Shown one piece after another: positions 1 to 7,352 of a DNA stretch of 16,687 nt. Positions within the stretch are counted from its first letter, which is position 1, and each line of letters starts with the position of its first letter. Made by a program: the position numbers and the translations under genes. Under the pieces are notes generated by a model, which worked only from the letters and a program-made list of their open reading frames with translations, was not told the origin of the DNA and did not search any database. Source of the stretch: JAYVIQ01 sp043770215 (lineage in GTDB: Bacteria; Bacteroidota; Bacteroidia; Cytophagales; JAAEPT01); assembly GCA_043770215.1 (NCBI GenBank), contig JAYVIQ010000055.1:1-16687 (forward strand). Reading direction: 5' to 3'.

Positions 1-513
1 CAAAATACAGATGCGGTAAGCCCAGTTACTGATGCAGATTCTGATTTGCCTGCTGAAAAAATTAGCTCCAAACCCGTAAATAACACAAGTAAGCCTACCA
101 CAAGCTCTAGTAAACCAACAGCATCTACTAATACACACACCATGAGTGGTGACCAAGGTCATGGGAATAGCAACATTGCAGGAAATCAAGGGATGTCTCA
201 TGGACAAGGAGGAACTGGGAGCGGAGGGCAAGGCAATCATGGGGATGGAAGCGGATTGAAACTAACTGGTTGGGACTTTGCAAGTAAACCAAAAACTGAT
301 GAGATACAAACTTCAGGTACCGCACAAATTATTTTCACAATAAATAGATTTGGTAAGATTTTGAATTGTACAGTAACGGGTCCTTTCTCTGAAAGTGAGA
401 AACAAATCATTAAAGAAACATTTATGACTCAGACTGTCTTTAAAAAATCTTCTAACAATGATTCTAACGCACCATTTTTAAAAGGAACATTTGAATGGGT
501 TTTTAAGTTTTAA
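1..513 (+). CDS. TonB-like energy transducer, C-terminal part (5' end outside window)
   Basis: The reading frame is open at base 1, so only the last 170 residues are visible; a TTG at 46 lies inside the gene and is not the start. The visible part begins with a Ser/Thr/Lys/Pro-rich stretch, the usual periplasm-spanning linker of TonB proteins. A Gly/His/Gln-rich segment (about window bases 148-258) follows, then a compact domain of about 65 residues ending in a Phe-rich tail. That domain has the Bacteroidota TonB C-terminal pattern: a strand like GTAQIIFTINRFGKI, then a small helix containing ESEKQIIKET, then a final strand. TonB links the inner-membrane ExbB/ExbD motor to outer-membrane receptors. 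folC starts 14 nt after the stop, an arrangement common in this phylum, so ExbB/ExbD genes may lie upstream. The family call is good; the substrate is unknown. Confidence 0.75.
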   Translation, partial: QNTDAVSPVTDADSDLPAEKISSKPVNNTSKPTTSSSKPTASTNTHTMSGDQGHGNSNIAGNQGMSHGQGGTGSGGQGNHGDGSGLKLTGWDFASKPKTDEIQTSGTAQIIFTINRFGKILNCTVTGPFSESEKQIIKETFMTQTVFKKSSNNDSNAPFLKGTFEWVFKF

Positions 514-527
514 CAGTTTTTTCAATA

Positions 528-1748
528 ATGAATTACCAGCAAACGGTAGATTATTTGTATTATTCGCTTCCTTTTTTTCAAAAACAAGGAGCTAGTGCAT
601 ATATCCCAAAATTAGAAAATACTCTATCCCTTTGTGCCTTTTTAGGCAACCCTCAAAGTAAATTGAAACACATACATGTTGCTGGTACTAATGGAAAAGG
701 AAGTACAAGCCATTTGATTACAGCCATACTTATGAAGCATGGATTTAGAGTTGGTTTATATACAAGTCCTCATTTAAAATCTTTTACAGAGAGAATTAAG
801 ATTAATTCCTTAGAAATTAGTCAAGTTGATGTTGTGGAATTTGTATCTCTTATTCGTGAGAAAATAGAAGAAATAAGACCCTCTTTTTTTGAAGTTACTG
901 TAGCAATGGCTTTTTGGTATTTCCAGAAAAGTAAAGTAGATATTTGCGTTATAGAAGTAGGTATGGGAGGTAGGTTAGATTCTACCAATATTATTCAACC
1001 ATTGCTTTCTGTTATTACAAACATAAGTTTAGATCATCAGCAATACCTAGGAGATACAATTTCTAAAATTGCTTTTGAAAAAGGTGGGGTTATAAAAAAT
1101 AGAATCCCAACTGTAATAGGAGAAATTCAGACTGAGCCTTTAGAGGTTTTTAAAGAATTAGCAACAGCAGTGAAAACCGATTTAAAACTGTATCTGAATA
1201 GTAAAAAAAGGTTGAAACATTGCATTACAAACACATACCAAGACAAAAATATTGAAACTTCATTAAAAGTTGTAGAGGTTCTGGAAAATTTGGGGTATGC
1301 ATTTGATGAAGAAATTTTGATTCATGCTATTAAAAATTTCAAACAAATTGCTGGTTTAAAAGGAAGATGGCAAATACTTGGAGACGCTCCCAAAATTATT
1401 TGTGATACAGGCCATAACCATGCGGGGATAGTAGAGGTAATTAAACTTTTGGAGCAAGAAACTTTTCAAAATTTGCATGTTGTTATAGGTATGGTATCTG
1501 AGAAAGAAATAAGCAGTGTTTTACAGATTTTGCCCCAAAAAGCCAAATATTACTTTTGCAAAGCAGATAACCCTAGATCTATTCCTGAAAATGAACTTTG
1601 TACAAAAGCTCAGGCACATGGTTTACAAGGGTTTGCTTATGGTAGTGTACAAAAAGCAATAGAGGCAGCCAAAGAAAATGCCTCCGTCAAAGATTTAATT
1701 TTTATTGGTGGTAGCAATTTTGTTGTAGCTGAGATACCATTTTTGTAA
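528..1748 (+). CDS. folC: Bifunctional folylpolyglutamate synthase / dihydrofolate synthase
   Basis: This cytoplasmic Mur-ligase-family enzyme adds glutamate to dihydropteroate and to tetrahydrofolates. At 406 residues it has the usual family length. The P-loop GTNGKGS is at residues 53-59, TSPHL at 79-83 and EVGMGGRLDSTN at 143-154. ITNISLDHQQYLG and FEKGGVIK follow, and the Lys of the latter (185) matches the lysine that is carbamylated in characterised FolC. DTGHNHAG at 293-300 is the C-terminal-domain motif with the conserved His. The ATG at 528 gives a full N-terminus and lies 14 nt after the tonB-like stop. trmB follows after 12 nt, so the three genes are probably co-transcribed. No key residue appears to be missing. 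Confidence 0.95.
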   Translation: MNYQQTVDYLYYSLPFFQKQGASAYIPKLENTLSLCAFLGNPQSKLKHIHVAGTNGKGSTSHLITAILMKHGFRVGLYTSPHLKSFTERIKINSLEISQVDVVEFVSLIREKIEEIRPSFFEVTVAMAFWYFQKSKVDICVIEVGMGGRLDSTNIIQPLLSVITNISLDHQQYLGDTISKIAFEKGGVIKNRIPTVIGEIQTEPLEVFKELATAVKTDLKLYLNSKKRLKHCITNTYQDKNIETSLKVVEVLENLGYAFDEEILIHAIKNFKQIAGLKGRWQILGDAPKIICDTGHNHAGIVEVIKLLEQETFQNLHVVIGMVSEKEISSVLQILPQKAKYYFCKADNPRSIPENELCTKAQAHGLQGFAYGSVQKAIEAAKENASVKDLIFIGGSNFVVAEIPFL

Positions 1749-1760
1749 ATTTATAGTTCT

Positions 1761-2414
1761 ATGGGCAGAACAAAGCTAAAACGATTTGACTACAATCAAA
1801 TAGCAAATAATGTAGTACAGGTAAAAGAAGGTGATATAGAAGGTATTGCTGGAAAATGGAATGAAGTAATGTTTGAAAAAAAGCAACCCATTGTTTTAGA
1901 AATTGGTTGTGGTTTTGGAGATTACACAATAGGTGTTGCTACACAATTTCCAGATAGGAATTGTATTGGAGTAGATGTAAAAGGGTCAAGATTATTTAAG
2001 GGTGCTAAACATGCCATAGATAATGGATTAAAGAACGTAGCTTTCCTTAGGACTCATATACATGAAATAGAAAAATGTTTTGCTTTAGGAGAAGTAGACG
2101 AGTTTTGGATTACTTTCCCAGACCCCAGGCCCAGAGATAGAGATATTCGTAGGAGATTAGTTTTTCCAAGATATTTGCAACTTTACAGAAACATTAGTAG
2201 AGTAGGGGCGGTTGTAAATTTAAAAACAGACAGCTATGAGTTTTATTTGTATGCGTTAGAGGTTTGTAAAGAAAATAATTTACAAATCATTGCTAGCACA
2301 GATGATTTGTACCAAAGTGATTTGCTTCCTATGTGTTTGGGTATACAAACCGAGTACGAAAAAAGGTATTTAGAGCAAGGAATTAAAATAAACTACCTAA
2401 AATTCTTACTTTAA
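1761..2414 (+). CDS. trmB: tRNA (guanine-N7-)-methyltransferase
   Basis: TrmB uses S-adenosylmethionine to methylate N7 of G46 in the variable loop of tRNAs. The protein has 217 residues, typical for the family. The SAM-binding motif I is LEIGCGFGDY (46-55), and IGVDVKGSR (69-77) is the acidic ribose-binding strand. The catalytic stretch is ITFPDPRP (117-124), with Asp121 as the conserved catalytic acid. The C-terminal TEYEKRYLEQG (197-207) is the family's tRNA/guanine-binding signature. The residue after FPDP is Arg where many TrmBs have Trp, followed by a strongly basic RDRDIRRRL, a variant I associate with part of Bacteroidota. The start is the ATG 12 nt after the folC stop. Confidence 0.93.
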   Translation: MGRTKLKRFDYNQIANNVVQVKEGDIEGIAGKWNEVMFEKKQPIVLEIGCGFGDYTIGVATQFPDRNCIGVDVKGSRLFKGAKHAIDNGLKNVAFLRTHIHEIEKCFALGEVDEFWITFPDPRPRDRDIRRRLVFPRYLQLYRNISRVGAVVNLKTDSYEFYLYALEVCKENNLQIIASTDDLYQSDLLPMCLGIQTEYEKRYLEQGIKINYLKFLL

Positions 2415-2446
2415 AAAGTCCTTAATTTTAGATTCAATAAGTACTT

Positions 2447-2488
2447 CCCTTTTGAAAATCAGTATTTCAGTTAAGATAATCAAAAGGG
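2447..2488. terminator. Inverted repeat between convergent genes, possible terminator
   Basis: A perfect 9-bp inverted repeat (CCCTTTTGA at 2447-2455, TCAAAAGGG at 2480-2488) lies between the convergent trmB and nitroreductase genes. The loop is 24 nt and contains three further pairable bases (ATC/GAT) after a 2x2 internal loop. The position suits a bidirectional terminator, but neither strand has a clear T-tract directly after the stem and the loop is large, so the call is tentative. Confidence 0.35.
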
Positions 2489-2563
2489 CATTACTTTAAA
2501 TTAAAATAAAAAAAGCGTTTAATATGAGCATTAATTGTATTTAATTTCTAGTACATTCATAAA

Positions 2564-3193
2564 CTAAACCATTTTAAACAATTCATTCAAATCTTTTCTA
2601 ACTTTTGGATAATCGGCGTGAGTATCCTCAGTAGACCGGTAGCCAATTGGTAAAACAACAGCAGCAGTCAATCCTTTAGTTTCTAACTCTAAAATTTTAT
2701 TGTAATCGGCTGCAATAAAACCTTCCATAGGACAAGCGTCTATGTTTAATTCTGCACAAACTGTTAATGCATTGCCTAAGGCTAAATATACTTGTTTTGT
2801 GTTCCAAGCCGTTTGAGTTTCAATTGGCATCCAAGAAATAGATCCTTTAATATAGTCTGAAAATACTTTCAAATTTTCTATCTCAAGACCTCTAGTTTTT
2901 GCAGTTAACTCCATAAGGGCATCTACATCATCTGCATCTGTTTTTATATTTGCAGCAAATACTAGTAAATGCGAGGCATCAACTATTTGACTTTGACCAT
3001 AAGAGACTACTTGAAGTTGTTTTCTAATTTCTATATTCTCTACAATGTATACCTGATAAGGTTGGAAACCGAAAGAAGATGCACTAAGCTGTATTGCTTC
3101 TTTTAATACTTCTAAATCTTTTTGAGATACTTTTTTGTTAGCATCAAATTTTTTTGTGGCATAGCGCCATTTTAAATTTTCTATAATTGTCAT
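2564..3193 (-). CDS. NAD(P)H-dependent oxidoreductase, nitroreductase family (NfsB-like)
   Basis: This is a 209-residue FMN flavoprotein expected to reduce nitro compounds, quinones or similar electrophiles with NAD(P)H in the cytoplasm. The N-terminus, LKWRYATKKFD (residues 7-17), has the Arg and Lys that contact the FMN phosphate. SASSFGFQPYQVYIV (37-51) matches the second FMN-contacting segment. The C-terminal half, with PMEGF, AAVVLPIGYRS and DYPKVRK, follows the E. coli NfsB / flavin reductase layout. The ATG at 3193 gives a normal family N-terminus. It lies 12 nt downstream of the pirin gene on the same strand, so the two are probably one transcript. The physiological substrate cannot be read from the sequence. 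Confidence 0.88.
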   Translation of the reverse strand: MTIIENLKWRYATKKFDANKKVSQKDLEVLKEAIQLSASSFGFQPYQVYIVENIEIRKQLQVVSYGQSQIVDASHLLVFAANIKTDADDVDALMELTAKTRGLEIENLKVFSDYIKGSISWMPIETQTAWNTKQVYLALGNALTVCAELNIDACPMEGFIAADYNKILELETKGLTAAVVLPIGYRSTEDTHADYPKVRKDLNELFKMV

Positions 3194-3205
3194 ATGTATA
3201 CTTTA

Positions 3206-3916
3206 TTAATTTAATGGAACCTCCATAAGTAGAATTTTGCATTTAGTTTTAGAGGTAATTATAACTTTATCATTTTCCCAAAGTCCTAAACCATCTTTTT
3301 GAGTTAATTCTATGCTATTTATAAGGCAATCACCTTCAAGTACAAAAATATATATTCCATTTCTAATGTCTTTTTGTTCATATTCTAAGGTTTTTCCTTC
3401 ATTTATTTCAGACAAATTAAACCATGAATTTTGGTGAATCCATACCCCGCTATCATCTGCGTTTGGAGATAAAATTTGAAGCCACATATCGGTCATCAAG
3501 TGAGGGTCTAAAACAAATTCATCATATCTAGGATCCACATTTAACTGGTTAGGAGTAATCCAGATTTGTAAAAATTTTAGGTCATCTGTTTCACTTTTGT
3601 TATACTCGCTGTGTTGTATACCAGAGCCAGCGCTCATAACTTGGATTTTATTAGGTGTAATTGTAGAAACATTGCCCATACTATCTTTATGTTCCATAGT
3701 GCCAGAAAGAGGTAGGGATATTATCTCCATGTTTTTGTGTCCATGTTTTCCAAACCCATTACCAGCACTCACAAAGTCATCATTTAAAACCCTTAAAACG
3801 CCAAATCCATTTTTTGAAGAATTGTAAAAAGACCCAAAACTAAACGAGTGTCTAGAGTGTAACCAGCCTATGTTAGTTTCTCCTCTATCTTCTGATTTAT
3901 GTACTACAAATTTCAT
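3206..3916 (-). CDS. Pirin family protein (YhhW/quercetinase-like bicupin)
   Basis: Pirins are cytoplasmic metal-binding bicupins; bacterial YhhW-type members show quercetin 2,3-dioxygenase activity in vitro, while true substrates are mostly unknown. The 236-residue length is typical. The N-terminal cupin carries the full metal set: His58 and His60 in GKHGHKNMEI, and His102 and Glu104 in GSGIQHSEY. The conserved opening HSRHSFSFG is at residues 20-28. The start ATG at 3916 is followed by the usual short strand. The gene is first in a two-gene unit with the NfsB-like nitroreductase, a pairing that suggests a shared redox or electrophile stress response (inference). A palindrome 69-98 nt upstream may be its operator. 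Confidence 0.9.
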   Translation of the reverse strand: MKFVVHKSEDRGETNIGWLHSRHSFSFGSFYNSSKNGFGVLRVLNDDFVSAGNGFGKHGHKNMEIISLPLSGTMEHKDSMGNVSTITPNKIQVMSAGSGIQHSEYNKSETDDLKFLQIWITPNQLNVDPRYDEFVLDPHLMTDMWLQILSPNADDSGVWIHQNSWFNLSEINEGKTLEYEQKDIRNGIYIFVLEGDCLINSIELTQKDGLGLWENDKVIITSKTKCKILLMEVPLN

Positions 3917-3984
3917 TTTTTTATTTTCTATGTTTGAATTTATGAACTCAGCTGGAAATAAAATTTATCAGACAACATTTTACT

Positions 3985-4014
3985 TTTAATTCTTAATTTG
4001 TCTTAAGAATTAAA
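3985..4014. promoter_or_regulatory. 12-bp-arm palindrome upstream of the pirin/nitroreductase pair, candidate operator
   Basis: TTTAATTCTTAA (3985-3996) and its exact reverse complement TTAAGAATTAAA (4003-4014) flank a 6-nt spacer. The dyad sits 69-98 nt upstream of the pirin ATG on the minus strand and more than 110 nt upstream of the response regulator frame on the plus strand. The symmetry suits a homodimeric repressor or activator (MarR- or HxlR-type regulators often control such redox pairs), but the regulator is not in this window. No clear -33/-7 pair was recognised for either gene. The region is AT-rich, which weakens the case. Confidence 0.4.
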
Positions 4015-4138
4015 CATTTTTTACTTAATGTATGTTAATCCAAGCGGTATTTCTAGAGATTCTATTGGTAGAATTAGTTCAAGATTTTAGCTGAAACATT
4101 AATAATTTAATTTTTTTGTTCAATGATCATTTTTTTAT

Positions 4139-4801
4139 TTGCTTTTGAGTAGACAAATAAAGTATATTTGTGTGTTATTTATATTTAGTCTAATTAATTA
4201 TAGTATTTTGGTTGCATTAGTAGATTCAGATGAGATTTTCATAAAAGGGATGCAAACACTCTTTTTAGAACACAACATACCTTTAAATAAGATAATTTTT
4301 GACTACAAACTAGAGTTAAATACCATAAAAATACTGAATGTATTAATTGTAGATCCGTTTAAAAATAATAGTTTTGGTGTACTTCAGATAAGAGAATCCT
4401 TAGATATTAATCCCAATCTTAGAATTATTGTTATCACCTCTATAAGTAATAAAAATCTGGTAGATGAGGTTATAGATTTAGGTGTAAATGCTGTTCTTTT
4501 TAAATGTTGTAAAACAGACGAATTTATACATGCTTATTTTAAAGCAATAAAAGGAGAGTGTCATTATTGTTCAAGTATATATTCTAAGAATAAATTGGTA
4601 GGTATCAAAATAGATGAACTTACAGATCGAGAGCAAGAAGTTGTAAATCTTATCATAGATGGGAAAACTACTGCAGAAATTTCTGAACAATTAGAAAGAA
4701 GCGTACATACAATAAATTCGCACAGAAAAAATATATTAAAGAAGCTTAACATAAAAACACCATTAGAGTTATTGAAACTTAGCTCAGAACAGTCTATATG
4801 A
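4139..4801 (+). CDS. NarL/FixJ-type response regulator (receiver + LuxR HTH), start uncertain
   Basis: This is a two-domain DNA-binding response regulator. The receiver domain starts at about residue 23 (ILVALVDSDE). It keeps an acidic pair (Asp29/Asp31), a probable phospho-acceptor Asp72 in VLIVDP, Thr100 in IVIT and Lys122 in VLFK. The LuxR-type helix-turn-helix spans about 159-215 (LTDREQEVVNLI ... SVHTINSHRKNILKKL). No ATG start exists: a TGA at 4124-4126 precedes the frame and the first in-frame ATG (4250) is inside the receiver. Candidates are TTG 4139, GTG 4172 and TTG 4208; the last gives a nearly minimal receiver. The first 22 residues may therefore be untranslated. No histidine kinase is adjacent. 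Its stop overlaps the start of a Cys-rich microprotein (ATGA), implying translational coupling. Confidence 0.85.
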   Translation: MLLSRQIKYICVLFIFSLINYSILVALVDSDEIFIKGMQTLFLEHNIPLNKIIFDYKLELNTIKILNVLIVDPFKNNSFGVLQIRESLDINPNLRIIVITSISNKNLVDEVIDLGVNAVLFKCCKTDEFIHAYFKAIKGECHYCSSIYSKNKLVGIKIDELTDREQEVVNLIIDGKTTAEISEQLERSVHTINSHRKNILKKLNIKTPLELLKLSSEQSI

Positions 4802-4905
4802 AAGAAAAAAAAGAATTGGTTTGCCAAGAATGTGTTTTTAAGAGTTGTTGTAAAAAATACAAAAAAAAGGAAAAACAACATTGTAAAAATTGTCCAAAAA
4901 AATAA
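4798..4905 (+). CDS. Cys/Lys-rich 35-residue microprotein coupled to the response regulator
   Basis: A short frame starts at the ATG that overlaps the response regulator stop (ATGA, 4798-4801) and encodes 35 residues. Six are cysteines: a CxxC at 9/12 (CQEC), a CC at 17-18 and a CxxC at 29/32 (CKNC), with a His at 28. About 14 are lysines. The spacing could hold one Zn ion or a small redox centre, and the basic surface would suit contact with nucleic acid or an acidic partner. I do not assign a family, though short Lys/Cys proteins with this CxxC...CC...CxxC layout look familiar from Bacteroidota. The four-base overlap and the strict cysteine spacing are the evidence for translation; the gene could be missed by automated callers because of its length. 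Confidence 0.55.
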   Translation: MKEKKELVCQECVFKSCCKKYKKKEKQHCKNCPKK

Positions 4906-4916
4906 ATTTTAAAACA

Positions 4917-4939
4917 TTTTTTGGCTCGAGGCCAAAGAA
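4917..4939 (+). terminator. Weak hairpin after the response regulator/microprotein unit
   Basis: TTTGGC (4920-4925) and GCCAAA (4931-4936) pair around a TCGAG loop, and the stem extends to about 9 bp with one G-U pair. It lies 12 nt after the microprotein stop. It is the only GC-containing hairpin in this gap and is a reasonable transcript end, but the T-run is on its 5' arm and not after the stem, so it is not a canonical intrinsic terminator. Confidence 0.3.
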
Positions 4940-4968
4940 CTAAATTTCTTTATTGCATATTCGTAGAT

Positions 4969-4976
4969 TATATTTG
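4969..4976 (+). promoter_or_regulatory. Bacteroidota -7-like box TATATTTG
   Basis: TATATTTG matches the Bacteroidota -7 consensus TAnnTTTG exactly and lies 64 nt upstream of the ATG at 5041. A TTG at 4953-4955 is closer than the usual 17-20 nt spacing for a -33 element, so only half of the promoter is supported. Confidence 0.4.
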
Positions 4977-5040
4977 TACTTATTAACAGTTAGATTTAAA
5001 CATTACTTAAATTAGCACATATTAAACACATAGTTACTTT

Positions 5041-6495
5041 ATGAGAAGAATCAATTTTATTTTTTTTGTTTTAGTTTTTAACTCTGTATTATCTCAAGAA
5101 TTTACGTATTCATACAAAACAAGTAATACTTTTAAACGAACTGGAGATTTTTTTAGTTCATTATTTCCCATCTCAGATACAAATTATATAGCACTTAGAA
5201 AGCCTCTTTATGATTTGCATTATAAAAATACACTTGAAACTTTTTCATCAGATTTAAATCCACTTGAAACTAAGCTAATAAAACAAAAGCTAGAAAATAA
5301 AAAATTGCAAATTTGGAAAATTGCAGTACTTGAAAACAGACTTCATGTTTTTTTCTGGAAAAAACCTAGGATAGGAAATAGTATCATCATCTATCAACAA
5401 GAGTTTGATAAAAGTACACTATCTCCCATAACAGCGTATAAAAATGCAATTACTATTTCTAATCATGGCATTTTTTCTGACACATATGGTTTAGATTTTT
5501 ATATATCAGAAGATAAGAAAAAAGTTCTGCTAATGAGTAGCAAATTTATACCTACTCTAAATGAGATGGAGAACTATTTTGCAGTCTACAATGCTAATTT
5601 TGACTTGGTTTTAGAAAACACAATACATATAAACAATATAAAAGATTTACATGAGCATGAAGATGTTATTGTAAGTAATAGTGGAGAGATTTATACAGTA
5701 ATAAATATTGAAGAACCAAATAAAAATTCCTACTCAACTAAAATTTTTAAAATATCTTCCAATACTAACACTATTACATATAATATTTCCAAGCAAGATG
5801 TTTACCCTCAAGAATTGCACCTTACTGAAAATGCAGATGGTAATATTTTTTGTTTAGGCACATATAAGAATGATACAACCTCTGATAATATAAAAGGGAC
5901 CGTCTTTATAGAAATAGACCACAACAAAAGTGATATTATACAAGATCATGTTATACCATTTGATTATAAGCAAATACAAGAATATGCTAGGTTTCCAAAC
6001 CCATCTAATGAATTATTAGAAGAGCACTTGATTATTAAAGATGTTGTAGAATTAGATGGTCAAGTACTTTTACTTTTAGAAGAGTACCAAGAAACTAGAG
6101 AACAAACAGAAATGGGCGGACTTTTAGAAACTACCTACAATTATAATGACATTATTATTTGTTCTTTTTCTAAAGTTGGAGAAATAAATTGGATACAGAA
6201 ATTTGATAAAAAACAAGCGTATGATATTGATGATGAGCCAACACCAGGTTCTTTTTCAAGTTATGTTTATGGCAATTCATTGTATCTTTTGCTAAGTAAT
6301 ACAGATACTAAACCTAGAGGTATTCAATTTATAAAAGTAAATTCAAAAGGTGGTTTCGAATCTTCTAAATTAGAAAAAGTAAATGGAGAAGGTTTTATAA
6401 TAAGACCTGTTTCTATGTATGGACATGAAGACAGAATGACTATCCCAATTCAAATAGATGAAAAAACCTACAGAATTTTAGATATCAAATTATAG
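5041..6495 (+). CDS. Exported protein of unknown function, possible beta-propeller
   Basis: I do not recognise this 484-residue protein. It opens with a signal peptide (basic MRR, hydrophobic INFIFFVLVFNSVLS, likely cut around Gln19-Glu20), so it is exported. No lipobox, further membrane segment or C-terminal sorting domain is visible. The mature part is rich in strand-forming segments that alternate with polar turns. Several have the form of a hydrophobic strand followed by Asn/Asp-Gly turns (for example GEIYTVINIEE, NIFCLGTYKN, GQVLLLLEEYQ, NSLYLLLSNTD), which suggests a beta-propeller or similar all-beta fold. It has its own -7-like promoter box and stands alone: the downstream gene is convergent. 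It could be a cell-envelope sensor or binding protein, but nothing in the sequence fixes a role. Confidence 0.75.
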   Translation: MRRINFIFFVLVFNSVLSQEFTYSYKTSNTFKRTGDFFSSLFPISDTNYIALRKPLYDLHYKNTLETFSSDLNPLETKLIKQKLENKKLQIWKIAVLENRLHVFFWKKPRIGNSIIIYQQEFDKSTLSPITAYKNAITISNHGIFSDTYGLDFYISEDKKKVLLMSSKFIPTLNEMENYFAVYNANFDLVLENTIHINNIKDLHEHEDVIVSNSGEIYTVINIEEPNKNSYSTKIFKISSNTNTITYNISKQDVYPQELHLTENADGNIFCLGTYKNDTTSDNIKGTVFIEIDHNKSDIIQDHVIPFDYKQIQEYARFPNPSNELLEEHLIIKDVVELDGQVLLLLEEYQETREQTEMGGLLETTYNYNDIIICSFSKVGEINWIQKFDKKQAYDIDDEPTPGSFSSYVYGNSLYLLLSNTDTKPRGIQFIKVNSKGGFESSKLEKVNGEGFIIRPVSMYGHEDRMTIPIQIDEKTYRILDIKL

Positions 6496-6544
6496 GTAAT
6501 TTATACAACCATCTCAATAATTGTTGTAAAACAAAAGCAAGCAA

Positions 6545-7228
6545 TTAATTATCTTTTAGAAAGGATAGATTATTAAATAAAACTACTTGAAATTGATTTC
6601 TGTTTTTGTTTTGCAAAGTTTGGGCCATCATGCCGGCTTCTACTCTGAAATTTTTGTTTAACACATAGCCAATTGCTCCATAAAGTCTGTTTCTATCAAA
6701 ATAAGTGTTCTGACCATTAAAAAAAAATTCATTATAAGCAGATGCATAAATGGTTTTGGCATCCATATTTTTATGATTTATTGGTATATTAAACGACAAA
6801 AAGTATCTAAAACGCATTTGAAAATCTTGAGGTAAAAATCTTTCCTCTATTCTGTATCTGTGTTGTATGAAAATCCTCCCGAAATTTTGTCTAGTAATAA
6901 ATTGTTGATAGATTCTGTGTTCATTTGTACTTATTTTATCATCAGAATTGTTAGCGTATGTCTTGCCAAGAATAAAACCATACCCTAGTAAGATATTGTT
7001 GTTGTTTTCTGATATGTTATATCCTAAACCAGTTCTAAGAAGCAATTGTTGTAAGTCTCCTGCAACATTATAATTTCTATATTGAATTTCATTCCATAAA
7101 TTCAATTGTTTATTTATTTTTTGATTTCCGAAATATATAAACCAATTACCTATTTTAGATGATTGAGCAAACCCCGAAAAAGTCATTAATAGCAGTATAA
7201 ATGGCATTATCACAAAATATTTTTTCAT
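6545..7228 (-). CDS. DUF2490 family outer-membrane-type protein
   Basis: A 227-residue exported protein. The ATG at 7228 is preferred because it starts a clean signal peptide (MKKYFVIMPFILLLMTFSGFAQ). The frame could be extended upstream to 7303, but that would add a hydrophobic, Cys-rich stretch in front of a ready signal peptide and would overlap the probable promoter. The mature protein, with KIGNWFIYFGNQKINKQLNLWNEIQYR, LLRTGLGYNI, HRYRIEERF and FRYFLSFNIPIN, follows the DUF2490 pattern: alternating amphipathic strands expected to form a small beta-barrel. The function of the family is not established. It is convergent with the gene at 5041-6495 and lies 124 nt after the DUF4230 gene with its own promoter candidate. 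Confidence 0.8.
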   Translation of the reverse strand: MKKYFVIMPFILLLMTFSGFAQSSKIGNWFIYFGNQKINKQLNLWNEIQYRNYNVAGDLQQLLLRTGLGYNISENNNNILLGYGFILGKTYANNSDDKISTNEHRIYQQFITRQNFGRIFIQHRYRIEERFLPQDFQMRFRYFLSFNIPINHKNMDAKTIYASAYNEFFFNGQNTYFDRNRLYGAIGYVLNKNFRVEAGMMAQTLQNKNRNQFQVVLFNNLSFLKDN

Positions 7229-7247
7229 AATTTTTGTTTTATTCAGA

Positions 7248-7276
7248 CAAAGTAAGCAAAAGACTCTGAAAACAAA
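7248..7276 (-). promoter_or_regulatory. Promoter for the DUF2490 gene (TTTG-N17-TTACTTTG)
   Basis: On the minus strand TTTG (7273-7276) is followed after 17 nt by TTACTTTG (7248-7255). This fits the Bacteroidota sigma pattern TTTG-N17-19-TAnnTTTG with one mismatch in the -7 box. The box lies 20 nt upstream of the ATG at 7228, which would give a short leader of roughly a dozen nucleotides and supports that start over the longer frame. Confidence 0.45.
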
Positions 7277-7352
7277 TAGAAACAGAAGTGTAATAAAACA
7301 CATTCTTTAGGGTTGGTTTATCATTAGTCATTACTTTTAATCTTTTTAGGAT

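Noticed and set aside
46..513. Complete small gene starting at TTG 46
   Set aside because: The frame is open through base 1 with linker-like sequence of the same composition, so this is the tail of a longer TonB-like gene.
4564..4881. Minus-strand 105-codon frame opposite the response regulator and the microprotein
   Set aside because: The translation is largely poly-Phe and Ser, as expected from the reverse of Lys/Glu-rich coding sequence. The plus-strand LuxR domain is unambiguous.
6504..6528. TACAAC/GTTGTA inverted repeat between convergent genes as a terminator
   Set aside because: Only 6 bp with a 13-nt loop and low G+C, and no T-tract follows; too weak to call.
7229..7303. N-terminal extension of the DUF2490 protein by 25 residues
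   Set aside because: The extension is an implausible hydrophobic/Cys-rich sequence ahead of a complete signal peptide, and the bases contain a good -33/-7 promoter match.
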